Shown: positions 17,349-25,098, numbered from the stretch's first letter. The stretch: 41,659 nucleotides of DNA from an uncultured Collinsella sp. (GCA_900549025.1 URMZ01000013.1:1-41659), one strand, 5' to 3'. Program-made: numbers and translations. Notes: generated from the letters alone by a model not told the origin.

Positions 17349-17443
17349 CTCGCCGATACATACTGTCTGGCGAATCGTTTGTCAACGAATTCGGTGAACG
17401 GTAGTAAATACCGTTCAAGCGTATGTATGTATCGGTCGCCGAG
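17349..17443 (+). ncRNA. Candidate structured leader RNA (three-way junction)
   Basis: P1: CCGATACATAC (17353-17363) pairs perfectly with 17425-17435 and is extended by CTCG/CGAG (17349-17352 with 17440-17443). P2: CGAATCGTT (17371-17379) pairs with AACG-A-ATTCG (17384-17393), one bulged A, loop TGTC. P3: TGAACGGTA (17395-17403) pairs perfectly with TACCGTTCA (17409-17417), loop GTAAA. P2 and P3 are separated by one base inside P1, giving a compact three-way junction in the 5' leader of the sialic acid transporter operon. It has no T-box sequence and matches no riboswitch I recognise. The fold is read by eye; no energy calculation was possible. Confidence 0.55.
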
Positions 17444-17500
17444 CGCGGCACCTCAGTTGGGTTCGTCGGTAGGTAAGGTATATATCGTCCGCAAGTTGCG

Positions 17501-17524
17501 CGGGGGCACGTCTAGGTGCTCCCG
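17501..17524 (+). promoter_or_regulatory. Leader hairpin shortly before the ribosome site of the binding protein gene
   Basis: CGGGGGCAC (17501-17509) pairs with GTGCTCCCG (17516-17524), 9 bp with one G-U, loop GTCTAG. It ends 18 bases before the AGGAGA ribosome site. No U-tract follows, so it is not a standard terminator; it may be an mRNA-stabilising or translation-control hairpin. Confidence 0.5.
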
Positions 17525-17553
17525 AGTAAGATTCTCTATTGATAGGAGAAGAC

Positions 17554-19167
17554 ATGGCCATCATCAACAAGGGTATGTCCAGGCGTTCGTTCCTCGGCCT
17601 CACCGGCAGCGTCGCTGCTGTCGCAGGGCTTGGTCTCACCGGCTGCGGTGGCAGCTCTAGCGACGAGGGTTCCGCTTCCGGTTCAACCGATTCTGCCAAC
17701 CGTGGCGGCGGCGTGATCACCGCTGGTTCCGCTTACGCTCCGTCCAGCTTCGATCCCGCCAGCACCGGCTCCGCTGTGGGCCTGGGTGCTAACTGGCACG
17801 TCGTCGAGGGCCTCTACGGTATCGATTACCACGACTACAGCACCTTCAACGAGCTCGCCACCGACGATCCCAAGTCTGTGGACGACACCACTTTCGAGGT
17901 CACCATCCGCAAGGGCGCCAAGTTCTCTGATGGCACCGAGGTCACCGCTGACGATGTCGTTGCCTCCTACACCGCTTGCGCCGCTTCCGCTACCTATGCT
18001 CCGTTCTTCCAGCCCTTCGAGTCCATCGAGGCCAAGGACGCCAGCACCGTGACGGTCAAGACCAAGGTCCCCAACTTCTCCCTGCTCAAGGATCGTCTGG
18101 CCATCGTCCGCGTTACCCCGGCCACCCAGACCGAGGAGGATCGCGCCAAGCAGCCGATCGGCTCCGGCCCCTGGATGTACGACTCTATCTCCGATACCGA
18201 GATTACCCTGGTTCCCAACCCCGAGTACAACGGTGAGTATGCTGCCGAGGATAAGAAGATCCAGTACAGCATCCTGACCGACCCCACCGCTCGCGTTACC
18301 GCTCAGCAGGAGGGCTCCACGCTCGTTATGGAGCTCGTTACCGCTGACGCCGTCGACCAGCTCGAGAGCGCCGGCTGCAAGATCGATAACGTTCAGGGTT
18401 TCGGCACCCGCTTCATCATGTTCAACGTCGCCAAGGAGCCTTGGAACAACGTCAAGGTCCGTCAGGCTGTCATGTATGCGCTCGACACCGAGAAGATGGT
18501 CAGCAACACCTTCGCCGGCCTTGCCACCGCTGCCAGCTGCTACCTGCCCAAGAGCTTCACCAACTATCATGAGGCTTCCACGGTGTACAAGACTGACGCC
18601 AAGAAGGCTAAGAAGCTCATCGAGGAGTCTGGCATCACCCCGGGTGCCATCACCCTGCGCACCACCGATAACGAGCAGATTAAGGGCATGGCCGCCCAGG
18701 TCAAGAACGACCTCGACGCTCTCGGCTTCGATGTGACCATCCAGACCGATACCTCGCCGGCCACCTACGCTGCCATCGACGGCGGCGAGGCCTACGATAT
18801 CCTCCTTGCCCCTGGCGATCCTTCCTGCTTCGGCGCCGACCCCGACCTGCTGCTCAACTGGTGGTACGGCGACAACGTCTGGATGCAGACCCGTTGCCCG
18901 TGGAAGGAGTCCGCTGAGTGGCAGAAGCTCCACGGTCTCATGGACGAGGCTCTTGCCGCCGAGGGCGACGAGCAGCAGAAGAAGTGGAACGAGTGCTTCG
19001 ACATCATTGCCGACAACGCCGTTCTGTACCCCGTTGTCCACGTCAAGACCGTCTCCGCTTCCTGGGACGATCCGTCCACTGCGCCCAACGGCGAGGCCCT
19101 CGATGGCTTCAAGGGCATCGGCACGACGAGCATGTCCTTCAGGGGCGTTGCGACCGTCAAGGCGTAA
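17554..19167 (+). CDS. ABC transporter substrate-binding lipoprotein, family 5; probable sialic acid binding
   Basis: Extracytoplasmic solute receptor of the peptide/nickel/opine class (SBP_bac_5), 537 aa. The N-terminus carries a twin-arginine-like motif (SRRSFLG, 9-15), a hydrophobic stretch and the lipobox LTGC with C31, then a Ser/Gly/Asp-rich linker. The mature part shows class features such as FSDGTEVTADDV near 130 and the central AKEPWNNVKVRQAVMYALD. ATG 17554 follows AGGAGA; a TTG at 17539 is in frame but lacks a ribosome site. Context (NanA, NanK, NanE and an O-acetylesterase downstream) points to sialic acid rather than peptide as ligand, as in the Sat-type transporters; this is inference. 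Codons are strongly biased, suggesting high expression. Confidence 0.85.
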   Translation: MAIINKGMSRRSFLGLTGSVAAVAGLGLTGCGGSSSDEGSASGSTDSANRGGGVITAGSAYAPSSFDPASTGSAVGLGANWHVVEGLYGIDYHDYSTFNELATDDPKSVDDTTFEVTIRKGAKFSDGTEVTADDVVASYTACAASATYAPFFQPFESIEAKDASTVTVKTKVPNFSLLKDRLAIVRVTPATQTEEDRAKQPIGSGPWMYDSISDTEITLVPNPEYNGEYAAEDKKIQYSILTDPTARVTAQQEGSTLVMELVTADAVDQLESAGCKIDNVQGFGTRFIMFNVAKEPWNNVKVRQAVMYALDTEKMVSNTFAGLATAASCYLPKSFTNYHEASTVYKTDAKKAKKLIEESGITPGAITLRTTDNEQIKGMAAQVKNDLDALGFDVTIQTDTSPATYAAIDGGEAYDILLAPGDPSCFGADPDLLLNWWYGDNVWMQTRCPWKESAEWQKLHGLMDEALAAEGDEQQKKWNECFDIIADNAVLYPVVHVKTVSASWDDPSTAPNGEALDGFKGIGTTSMSFRGVATVKA

Positions 19168-19229
19168 GACTCGCTTGAGTCTGTATGCAGGATGTCGGTC
19201 GTTGGGACCGTATCCTCATAGTTGAAACA

Positions 19230-19263
19230 AAGACCCGGGCGGCAACGATGTCGCTCGGGTCTT
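19230..19263 (+). other. Intercistronic hairpin after the binding protein gene
   Basis: A 15-bp stem (19230-19244 with 19249-19263, two G-U pairs, loop ACGA) has no U-tract after it. It probably protects the binding protein mRNA from 3' decay or causes partial termination, so that receptor exceeds permease. Confidence 0.6.
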
Positions 19264-19266
19264 GTA

Positions 19267-19284
19267 ATGAGTATCCGTACTCAT
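19267..19284 (+). other. Second small hairpin before the permease gene
   Basis: ATGAGTA (19267-19273) and TACTCAT (19278-19284) form a perfect 7-bp stem with loop TCCG, three bases after the larger hairpin and 40 bases before the permease start. Confidence 0.45.
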
Positions 19285-19324
19285 ATACCAGTTGGTCCTA
19301 CCGACAAAAGAAAGGGGAGAGAAC

Positions 19325-20281
19325 GTGAACAACTTGCTACGTTTGATTGGAAGGCGTCTCGTGGCGCTGCCGATCATGGCATTGGGCGTCACCGTCCTGG
19401 TGTTCTTCCTTATGTCGTTCTCCAAGACCGACCCCGCCTACACGGCGTTGGGTGACGGTGCCTCGCCCGAGGCGGTTGCCGAGTACCATGAGAAGTATGG
19501 TCTGGACGACCCCTGGCCCGTGCGCTACGTGCGCTATATGGGCGATCTGATCCATGGCGACATGGGCACCTATGGTGCTGCTCGCAATTCCGTTGCCAAG
19601 CGCATCTCCACGGCCCTGCCCGTCACGATGCAGCTGACCTTCATCGGTCTTGCCATCGGTGCGGTTGTTTCGTTTTTGCTCGGCGTCATCGCGGCACTGT
19701 ATCGCGACAAATGGCCGGACCAAGTGATCCGCGTCTTTTCCATCGCCGGCTTGGCAACCCCGTCGTTCTGGCTTGCCGTTCTGTTGATCCTGCTGTTCTC
19801 TTCCTACCTTAAGGTGCTCCCGGCATCGGGTGCTCTGCCTCACTTCACCACGAATCCGGTTGGCTATCTGGGACGTATGATCATGCCCGCTATCGCCTTG
19901 GCATTTCCGCTGACGGGCCAGATGACTCGTATCGTGCGTACCGCCATGGTCGAGGAGCTCGACAAGGATTATGTCCGTATGGCTCGTGGTGCCGGCGTTC
20001 CCGAGAAGGTCGTCGTCGGCATCAACGTTCTTCGCAATGCGCTGATCACCCCGGTCACCACCCTCGGTCTTAAGATCGGTTACCTCATGGGCGGCGCCGT
20101 CGTCATCGAGGTTATCTTCAACCTCCCCGGCATGGGCACCGCGATTCTGCAGGGCGTTCAGGGCAACGAGGCGAACCTGGTTCAGGGCGTCGTCATCGTC
20201 GTTGCTCTCGCCTTCATCATCATCAACATCGTGGTTGACATGCTCTACCTGCTCATCAACCCGCGCATCAGGACGGTGTAG
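19325..20281 (+). CDS. ABC transporter permease, OppB/DppB type (sialic acid operon)
   Basis: First membrane subunit of the importer, 318 aa. It has an N-terminal membrane segment (LVALPIMALGVTVLVFFLM) and five further helices. The EAA coupling loop is recognisable as MVEELDKDYVRMARGAGVPEKVV near 215-238, and NLPGMGTAI near 270 is typical of the OppB group. GTG 19325 was chosen because AAAGGGGAG (19310-19318) lies upstream. It follows the binding protein gene after a 157-bp gap with two hairpins, and the permease-ATPase fusion begins 3 nt after its stop. Confidence 0.9.
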   Translation: MNNLLRLIGRRLVALPIMALGVTVLVFFLMSFSKTDPAYTALGDGASPEAVAEYHEKYGLDDPWPVRYVRYMGDLIHGDMGTYGAARNSVAKRISTALPVTMQLTFIGLAIGAVVSFLLGVIAALYRDKWPDQVIRVFSIAGLATPSFWLAVLLILLFSSYLKVLPASGALPHFTTNPVGYLGRMIMPAIALAFPLTGQMTRIVRTAMVEELDKDYVRMARGAGVPEKVVVGINVLRNALITPVTTLGLKIGYLMGGAVVIEVIFNLPGMGTAILQGVQGNEANLVQGVVIVVALAFIIINIVVDMLYLLINPRIRTV

Positions 20282-20284
20282 ATT

Positions 20285-22300
20285 ATGGTAAAGATTCGAG
20301 AGAAGCAAACCGAGCAGCTCGAGAAGGCTGCCTCCAAGGGGCTCAAGCTCGGTGGCTGGAAGAAGATGACGCTGTCTTCTAAGATTGCCGCCGTCGTGCT
20401 GGTGCTGGTCGCCCTGACTGCGATTCTGGCGCCCCTTCTTGCCCCCTATAGCCCGGTCGAGATCTTTACGGCTCGCCAGGCTCCCGGCAACGGATTTATC
20501 TTCGGTACCGACGATAAGGGTCGCGACATTCTGTCGCGTATGCTCTACGGTGGTCGTTACTCGCTGATTATCGGCTTTGGCGCCACCGCCATGGCTCTGG
20601 TCTGCGGCTCGGTCGTGGGCGCCCTTGCAGCGGTTTCGCGCAAGGCCGTCTCCGAGACGATCATGCGTATCCTGGACATCATCATGTCCATCCCGGGCAT
20701 CGCCCTCGCGGCCGTCTTTGTCTCCATCCTGGGCAACTCCGTGCCGTCGATCATCTTCGCCATCGGCTTTATGTACACTCCGCAGATTGCCCGTATCGTG
20801 CGCGCCAACATCGTGTCCGAGTACGGCGAAGACTATGTCCGCGCGGTCATCGTTTCCGGCGCCAAGGCTCCGTGGATTTTGATCAAGCATGTTCTGCGTA
20901 ACTGCATCGCCCCGATCATGGTCTTTACCGTTACCCTGGTCGCCGACGCCATCATCTTCGAGGCCTCGCTGACCTTCATCGGCGCTGGTATCCAGGAGCC
21001 CACCGCTACCTGGGGCAACATCCTCGCCGACGCCCGCGGCGGCGTGCTCGCCGGCCGTTGGTGGCAGGCGCTGTTCCCGGGCCTGGCCATCATGATCACC
21101 TGCCTGGCGCTCAACATCCTCTCCGAGGGCATTACCGACGCCATGGCCGCTGCTCCCTCCGCCGCCCTGGATCCGACTGATTCCTCCAAGCGTCGCGAGG
21201 CCGATCTGCTGGTCTCCGACCCCGTTCGCGCCTACAAGGAGCAGGCCCAGTCCCTCTCCGCTCGCCTTGGCGCCCTGCGCGATGTCGAGCTCAAGCGTGA
21301 CGATCGCCACGTGCCCGACGAGTCCGTTGAGCCGATTCTCTCGGTCCGCGACTTCTGCATCCAGTTTGAGCATCACGGTGATATCAACGTCGTCGACCAT
21401 GTCAACTTTGACGTTCGTCCTGGTCAGACCATGGGCCTGGTGGGCGAGTCCGGTTGCGGTAAGTCCATCACCACGCTGGCCATCATGGGCCTGACCGACG
21501 ATGACGAGCATCTTTCCGGCGAGGTTCTCTGGGAGGGCCGTGACCTGCTCAAGATGAGCAAGAAGGAGTGGTTCGGCCTGCGCGGTACCGATATCGCCAT
21601 GGTCTATCAGGACGCCCTGTCCTCGCTCAACCCCTCTATGCTCATCTCTGCCCAGATGAAGCAGCTCACCAAGCGCGGCGGAACCCGCAGCGCCGAGGAG
21701 CTCCTGGAGCTCGTCGGCCTCGATCCCAAGCGCACGCTCGAGAGCTATCCGCACGAGCTTTCCGGCGGCCAGCGTCAGCGTGTCCTGATCGCTATGGCTC
21801 TTACCCGCGACCCCAAGCTGGTCATCTGCGACGAGCCCACGACCGCTCTGGACGTTACCGTCCAGAAGCAGGTCATCAAGCTGCTCAACGATCTTCAGGC
21901 CAAGCTCGGTTTTGCCATGATCTTCGTTTCGCACGACCTGGCGCTGGTCGCCGAGGTCGCCCACAACATCACGGTTATGTACGCTGGCCAGGTTATCGAG
22001 CAGGCGCCCACCAAGGAGCTGCTCACTAACCCGATCCACGAGTACACCCGCGGTCTTCTGGGTTCCGTTCTGTCCATCGAGAGCGGTTCGGGCCGCCTGC
22101 ACCAGGTGCCCGGCGCCGTTCCGAGTCCGCGCGATTTCCCCAAGGGCGATCGCTTCGCGCCCCGCTCGAGCCATCCGCGTATTGGCCTGGACACCCGTCC
22201 GGTCTTCAAGCGCGTGCCCGGCACCGAGCACTTCTATTCCGAGCTCCCCGACGAGGTGCTCAAGGCAAATGGTTTGACCCCTCACGCGGAGGTGATGTAG
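20285..22300 (+). CDS. ABC transporter permease-ATPase fusion (OppC + OppD domains)
   Basis: One 671-aa chain joins the second permease and the first ATPase of the importer. Residues 1-290 are an OppC-type permease: a polar N-terminus, a first helix near 33-55, FGTDDKGRDILSRMLYG near 75-92, and the EAA loop YGEDYVRAVIVSGAKAP near 180. A polar linker of about 50 residues (rich in Lys, Arg and Asp) leads to an OppD-type ATPase with Walker A GESGCGKS (387-394), LSGGQRQR (492-499), Walker B LVICDEPTTALD and the switch His in FVSHD. The tail (about 600-671) is the oligopeptide-transporter C-terminal region, without the usual cysteine cluster. There is no stop, frameshift or internal ribosome site at the junction. 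Confidence 0.9.
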   Translation: MVKIREKQTEQLEKAASKGLKLGGWKKMTLSSKIAAVVLVLVALTAILAPLLAPYSPVEIFTARQAPGNGFIFGTDDKGRDILSRMLYGGRYSLIIGFGATAMALVCGSVVGALAAVSRKAVSETIMRILDIIMSIPGIALAAVFVSILGNSVPSIIFAIGFMYTPQIARIVRANIVSEYGEDYVRAVIVSGAKAPWILIKHVLRNCIAPIMVFTVTLVADAIIFEASLTFIGAGIQEPTATWGNILADARGGVLAGRWWQALFPGLAIMITCLALNILSEGITDAMAAAPSAALDPTDSSKRREADLLVSDPVRAYKEQAQSLSARLGALRDVELKRDDRHVPDESVEPILSVRDFCIQFEHHGDINVVDHVNFDVRPGQTMGLVGESGCGKSITTLAIMGLTDDDEHLSGEVLWEGRDLLKMSKKEWFGLRGTDIAMVYQDALSSLNPSMLISAQMKQLTKRGGTRSAEELLELVGLDPKRTLESYPHELSGGQRQRVLIAMALTRDPKLVICDEPTTALDVTVQKQVIKLLNDLQAKLGFAMIFVSHDLALVAEVAHNITVMYAGQVIEQAPTKELLTNPIHEYTRGLLGSVLSIESGSGRLHQVPGAVPSPRDFPKGDRFAPRSSHPRIGLDTRPVFKRVPGTEHFYSELPDEVLKANGLTPHAEVM

Positions 22301-23128
22301 ATGAGCGAGACCGCAGTCAACGGCGTCGAGCCGATCATCTTCCTTGATGACGTCCACGTCACCTTTAGGACCCGTACCGGCTCGATTCTGCACCCCAACT
22401 TGGTTCACGCCGTCCAGGGTGTAACGATTAAGCTCATGCCCGGTCAGACGATCGGCATCGTCGGCGAGTCCGGTTGTGGTAAGTCCACCACCGCCAACGT
22501 CATGTGCGGCCTGCAGGCCCCCACGAGCGGCAAGGTCTATTTTAAGGGCAAGGACGTTACCAAACGTACCGCCGAGGACCGTCGCCACATGGGTCGAGTC
22601 ATCTCGGTCGTGTTCCAAAACCCGGCCACGGCGCTCAACCCGCGCATGGTCGTTCGCGAGCAACTGCTCGATCCCATGCGCGTCCACAATCTGGGCACCG
22701 AGGCAGAGCAGGAGAAGCGCGTCAAGGAGCTCCTTGAGCTCACCGGTCTGCCCAGCTCCGCTGCCGAGGTTCTTCCCGGTCAGCTTTCGGGTGGCCAGCG
22801 CCAGCGCGTGGCAATTGCCCGTGCCCTGTCGCTGAACCCCGACGCCATCATCGCCGACGAGCCCACCTCGGCTCTGGACGTTTCGGTCCGCGCGCAGATC
22901 CTGAACCTGCTGACCGACCTTAAGAAGGAGCTCGGCCTGGCCATGGTGTTCATTAGCCATGACATCCAGACGGTCCGCTATATCTCTGACGACATCATCG
23001 TCATGAATGGCGGCAAGATCGTCGAGCAGGGCGAGGCCAAGCAGGTCTTCCAGCATCCCCAGGACCCCTACACCAAGATGCTGCTCGGCGCCGCGCCGTC
23101 GCTGCTGCATCCCAAGCTCGGCGAGTAG
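22301..23128 (+). CDS. ABC transporter ATP-binding protein, OppF type (sialic acid operon)
   Basis: Second nucleotide-binding subunit, 275 aa. Walker A GESGCGKST spans 55-63. The Q-loop lies in VVFQNPATALNPRM, the signature is LSGGQRQRVAIARAL, Walker B is AIIADEPTSALD and the switch His lies in FISHD. It ends soon after the ABC core, so it is shorter than OppF proteins with the cysteine-containing C-terminal extension. The start codon directly follows the TAG of the fusion gene, with GGAGGTGA just upstream inside that gene. It completes a transporter with two permease and two ATPase domains. Confidence 0.92.
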   Translation: MSETAVNGVEPIIFLDDVHVTFRTRTGSILHPNLVHAVQGVTIKLMPGQTIGIVGESGCGKSTTANVMCGLQAPTSGKVYFKGKDVTKRTAEDRRHMGRVISVVFQNPATALNPRMVVREQLLDPMRVHNLGTEAEQEKRVKELLELTGLPSSAAEVLPGQLSGGQRQRVAIARALSLNPDAIIADEPTSALDVSVRAQILNLLTDLKKELGLAMVFISHDIQTVRYISDDIIVMNGGKIVEQGEAKQVFQHPQDPYTKMLLGAAPSLLHPKLGE

Positions 23129-23144
23129 CCTCGCTTTCCCTCCC

Positions 23145-23172
23145 GTGCGCCCGGTTCCCTTGCCGGGCGCAC
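23145..23172 (+). other. Strong hairpin at the end of the transporter genes
   Basis: GTGCGCCCGG (23145-23154) and CCGGGCGCAC (23163-23172) form a perfect 10-bp stem, loop of 8. No T run follows, so it probably marks an mRNA processing or stability boundary between the transporter and the catabolic genes rather than a full stop. Confidence 0.6.
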
Positions 23173-23208
23173 CTCCGTTGCGATTTCGAAAGGTTGGGTT
23201 CACGAGCC

Positions 23209-24186
23209 ATGCCAAGTGCTCAGGAGCTACAACATCAATTTGGTGAATATCGAGGCGCCATGCCCCGTCCATCAGATTTCGATCTCTTTTGGAAGGATCG
23301 CATGGCCGAGGCCGACGCCGTTGGGCTTGACTATGCGATCGAGACGGCATCGGTCACCGATGCCGTGACCTGCGAGCTTTTCGACCTCTGGTATACCGGC
23401 ATGTGTGGCGCTCGCCTGCATGCCAAGTACCTTAAACCCGTCTCGGACGAGCCCGTGCCATTGGTGCTTCAATTCCATGGGTATCCGGGTGCAAGCCGCA
23501 GCTGGTTTGAGCAGGCGTCGTTTGCGGGCATGGGCATGGCACTCATCGCCCTCGACTGCCCCGGCCAAGGAGGTCCCTCCGAGGACATTGGTGGATTTGA
23601 GGGCACAACGGTTGCCGGTCATATCGTCGCCGGTATCGACGGCGACCCGGCCAACCTCTACTATGTCCGCTTGCACCAAGATATTCGCATCCTGTGCCGC
23701 ATCGTTCGCGAGCTCGAGGGCATCGATCTTGCGCGTGTGTTTGTGAACGGCGCGTCGCAGGGCGGCGGTTTGGGCATTGCGACCTGTGCGCTTAACAGCG
23801 AGCTTATCAATCGTGCCGCCATCCTCTATCCCTTCCTGTCAGATTTCCGCCTGGTCTGGGATTTGGATGCCGACGACATTGCTTACGAGGGCCTGCGCTA
23901 TTGGTCTCGCTGGTTTGACGAGGACTCGACTCGTATTGACGAAGCCTATGCCAAGCTGGCGTACTTCGATTCCAAGAACTTTGCCCCTATGGTCAAATGC
24001 CCCGTGCTGTTTGGCACCGGCACAGCCGATATCGTCTGCCCGCCAGCGACGCAGTTTGCGGTCTATAACAACCTGACCTGCGAAAAGCGTCATGAGTTCT
24101 TTGAAGGCTTTGGCCACGAGGAGATTCAGGATTTTGACGATCTGATCATTCCGTTTTTCTGCAAGGGAGGGGAGGCTCATGTCTAA
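23209..24186 (+). CDS. CE7/AXE1-family carbohydrate O-acetylesterase; probable sialate O-acetylesterase
   Basis: A cytosolic alpha/beta hydrolase of 325 aa of the acetyl-xylan-esterase/cephalosporin-deacetylase group. The triad is visible: nucleophile S183 in NGASQGGG, Asp in GTADIVCPP and His in GFGHEEI near the C-terminus. The oxyanion motif FHGYPG lies near residue 88. No signal peptide is present, so it acts on imported sugar. Pneumococcal nan loci also carry an AXE1-type gene (from memory), supporting removal of O-acetyl groups from sialic acid before the lyase; the substrate is inference. The ATG has only a weak ribosome site; GAAAGG at 23188 is 15 nt away. The next gene overlaps its end by 8 bp. 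Confidence 0.82.
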   Translation: MPSAQELQHQFGEYRGAMPRPSDFDLFWKDRMAEADAVGLDYAIETASVTDAVTCELFDLWYTGMCGARLHAKYLKPVSDEPVPLVLQFHGYPGASRSWFEQASFAGMGMALIALDCPGQGGPSEDIGGFEGTTVAGHIVAGIDGDPANLYYVRLHQDIRILCRIVRELEGIDLARVFVNGASQGGGLGIATCALNSELINRAAILYPFLSDFRLVWDLDADDIAYEGLRYWSRWFDEDSTRIDEAYAKLAYFDSKNFAPMVKCPVLFGTGTADIVCPPATQFAVYNNLTCEKRHEFFEGFGHEEIQDFDDLIIPFFCKGGEAHV

Positions 24187-25030
24187 GTGCGAGAGCAATG
24201 TCAATGAGCTGATTGTCCCCGGGCTCGTGGGAATTCCTGGAACGGTTTCGTCAAGGCTCGCAGAATATCGGGACTGGCGCGGTGATGTCCAAGCAGATGT
24301 TTCTGATTTAGAGACATGCGCTTCGAATCTTGAGATTCAAGGCCCGGCCATTACGGCGATTGACTTTGTTAACCCCTGCGCCCGTTACTCGGAGGTCTCC
24401 TTTGAGCTCGGTGACGATGCGATTCACGCTCGTTTGATCGAGCCTGTCGGTCGTGCCCGAGTATCTGAGCGCGTGCCGCTGTGCCTGATGTTCCACGACA
24501 TCGATCGGCCTGTGCGCGGCTGGCATCACATGACGAGATTTGCCGCCATGGGGTATGCCGTGCTTGCACTGGATGACGATGTTGCTGGTGCGGACGACCT
24601 GCAGCGGGGGATTTCTTCGCCCGCTTTTGTCGAGCGCGTCCGTTGGGGTTGCGCGCTGGCGAAGGTGGCGCGCAATCTTGATGGCATGGACCCCGACCGC
24701 ATCTTTGCATGGGGCGAGGGTCTTGGCGGCGGAGTCGCGCTGGCGGTTTCTGCTCTGGACGAGCGGAGCCTCGCCTGCACGGCGGTTGCCAATCCGCTTC
24801 CTGGCGGCCTCGAGGCGCTGTCGTCTCGGGTGCGCGGATCGGTGCTCATGGGCACATCGCTTATGGATACCGTGAGCGATCCCAAGGATCAGTTTGCCGT
24901 ATTCAACGGTCTTGAGTGTGACCGGAGGCATATCATCTATGCAAAATACGCTCACGAGCGCATCAATGCGTTCGAAAACGAAGTCGTCGACTTCTTTAAC
25001 CAAACGTTCTACCCGTGTTCTTTGGCCTAG
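24179..25030 (+). CDS. Degenerate AXE1-family paralogue lacking the nucleophilic serine (putative pseudoenzyme)
   Basis: A 283-aa protein that aligns by eye with the esterase before it. LCLMFHDIDRPVRGW corresponds to LVLQFHGYPGASRSW, and DQFAVFNGLECDRRHI to TQFAVYNNLTCEKRHE. The nucleophile elbow reads WGEGLGGG instead of NGASQGGG, so Ser becomes Gly at residue 181. The HGY oxyanion motif is HDI. Asp (LMDTVSDP) and His (KYAHERI) remain. A segment between the oxyanion motif and the elbow is about 20 residues shorter. The frame is intact, with a strong GGGAGG before the ATG and an 8-bp overlap with the esterase gene, so it is translated. It may be a non-catalytic partner, a sugar-binding protein, or an enzyme of changed chemistry. 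Confidence 0.75.
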   Translation: MSKCESNVNELIVPGLVGIPGTVSSRLAEYRDWRGDVQADVSDLETCASNLEIQGPAITAIDFVNPCARYSEVSFELGDDAIHARLIEPVGRARVSERVPLCLMFHDIDRPVRGWHHMTRFAAMGYAVLALDDDVAGADDLQRGISSPAFVERVRWGCALAKVARNLDGMDPDRIFAWGEGLGGGVALAVSALDERSLACTAVANPLPGGLEALSSRVRGSVLMGTSLMDTVSDPKDQFAVFNGLECDRRHIIYAKYAHERINAFENEVVDFFNQTFYPCSLA

Positions 25031-25098
25031 ACGGCCTGGACACTGCCAACAAGAGTGGGCGGCATAGGGCTGCCCGCCAGACAACTAAGGAGATTCTT

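Noticed and set aside
17320..17553. The leader as a T-box or a known amino-acid riboswitch
   Set aside because: No T-box consensus and no terminator/antiterminator pair with a U-tract could be found; the three-way junction does not match a class I recognise.
19337..23350. A 1337-codon open frame on the minus strand across the sialic acid transporter genes
   Set aside because: It is the mirror of strongly codon-biased + strand genes; its composition is skewed (Gly, Asp, His, Leu rich), it has no ribosome site or recognisable domain, and the + strand genes have complete motifs.
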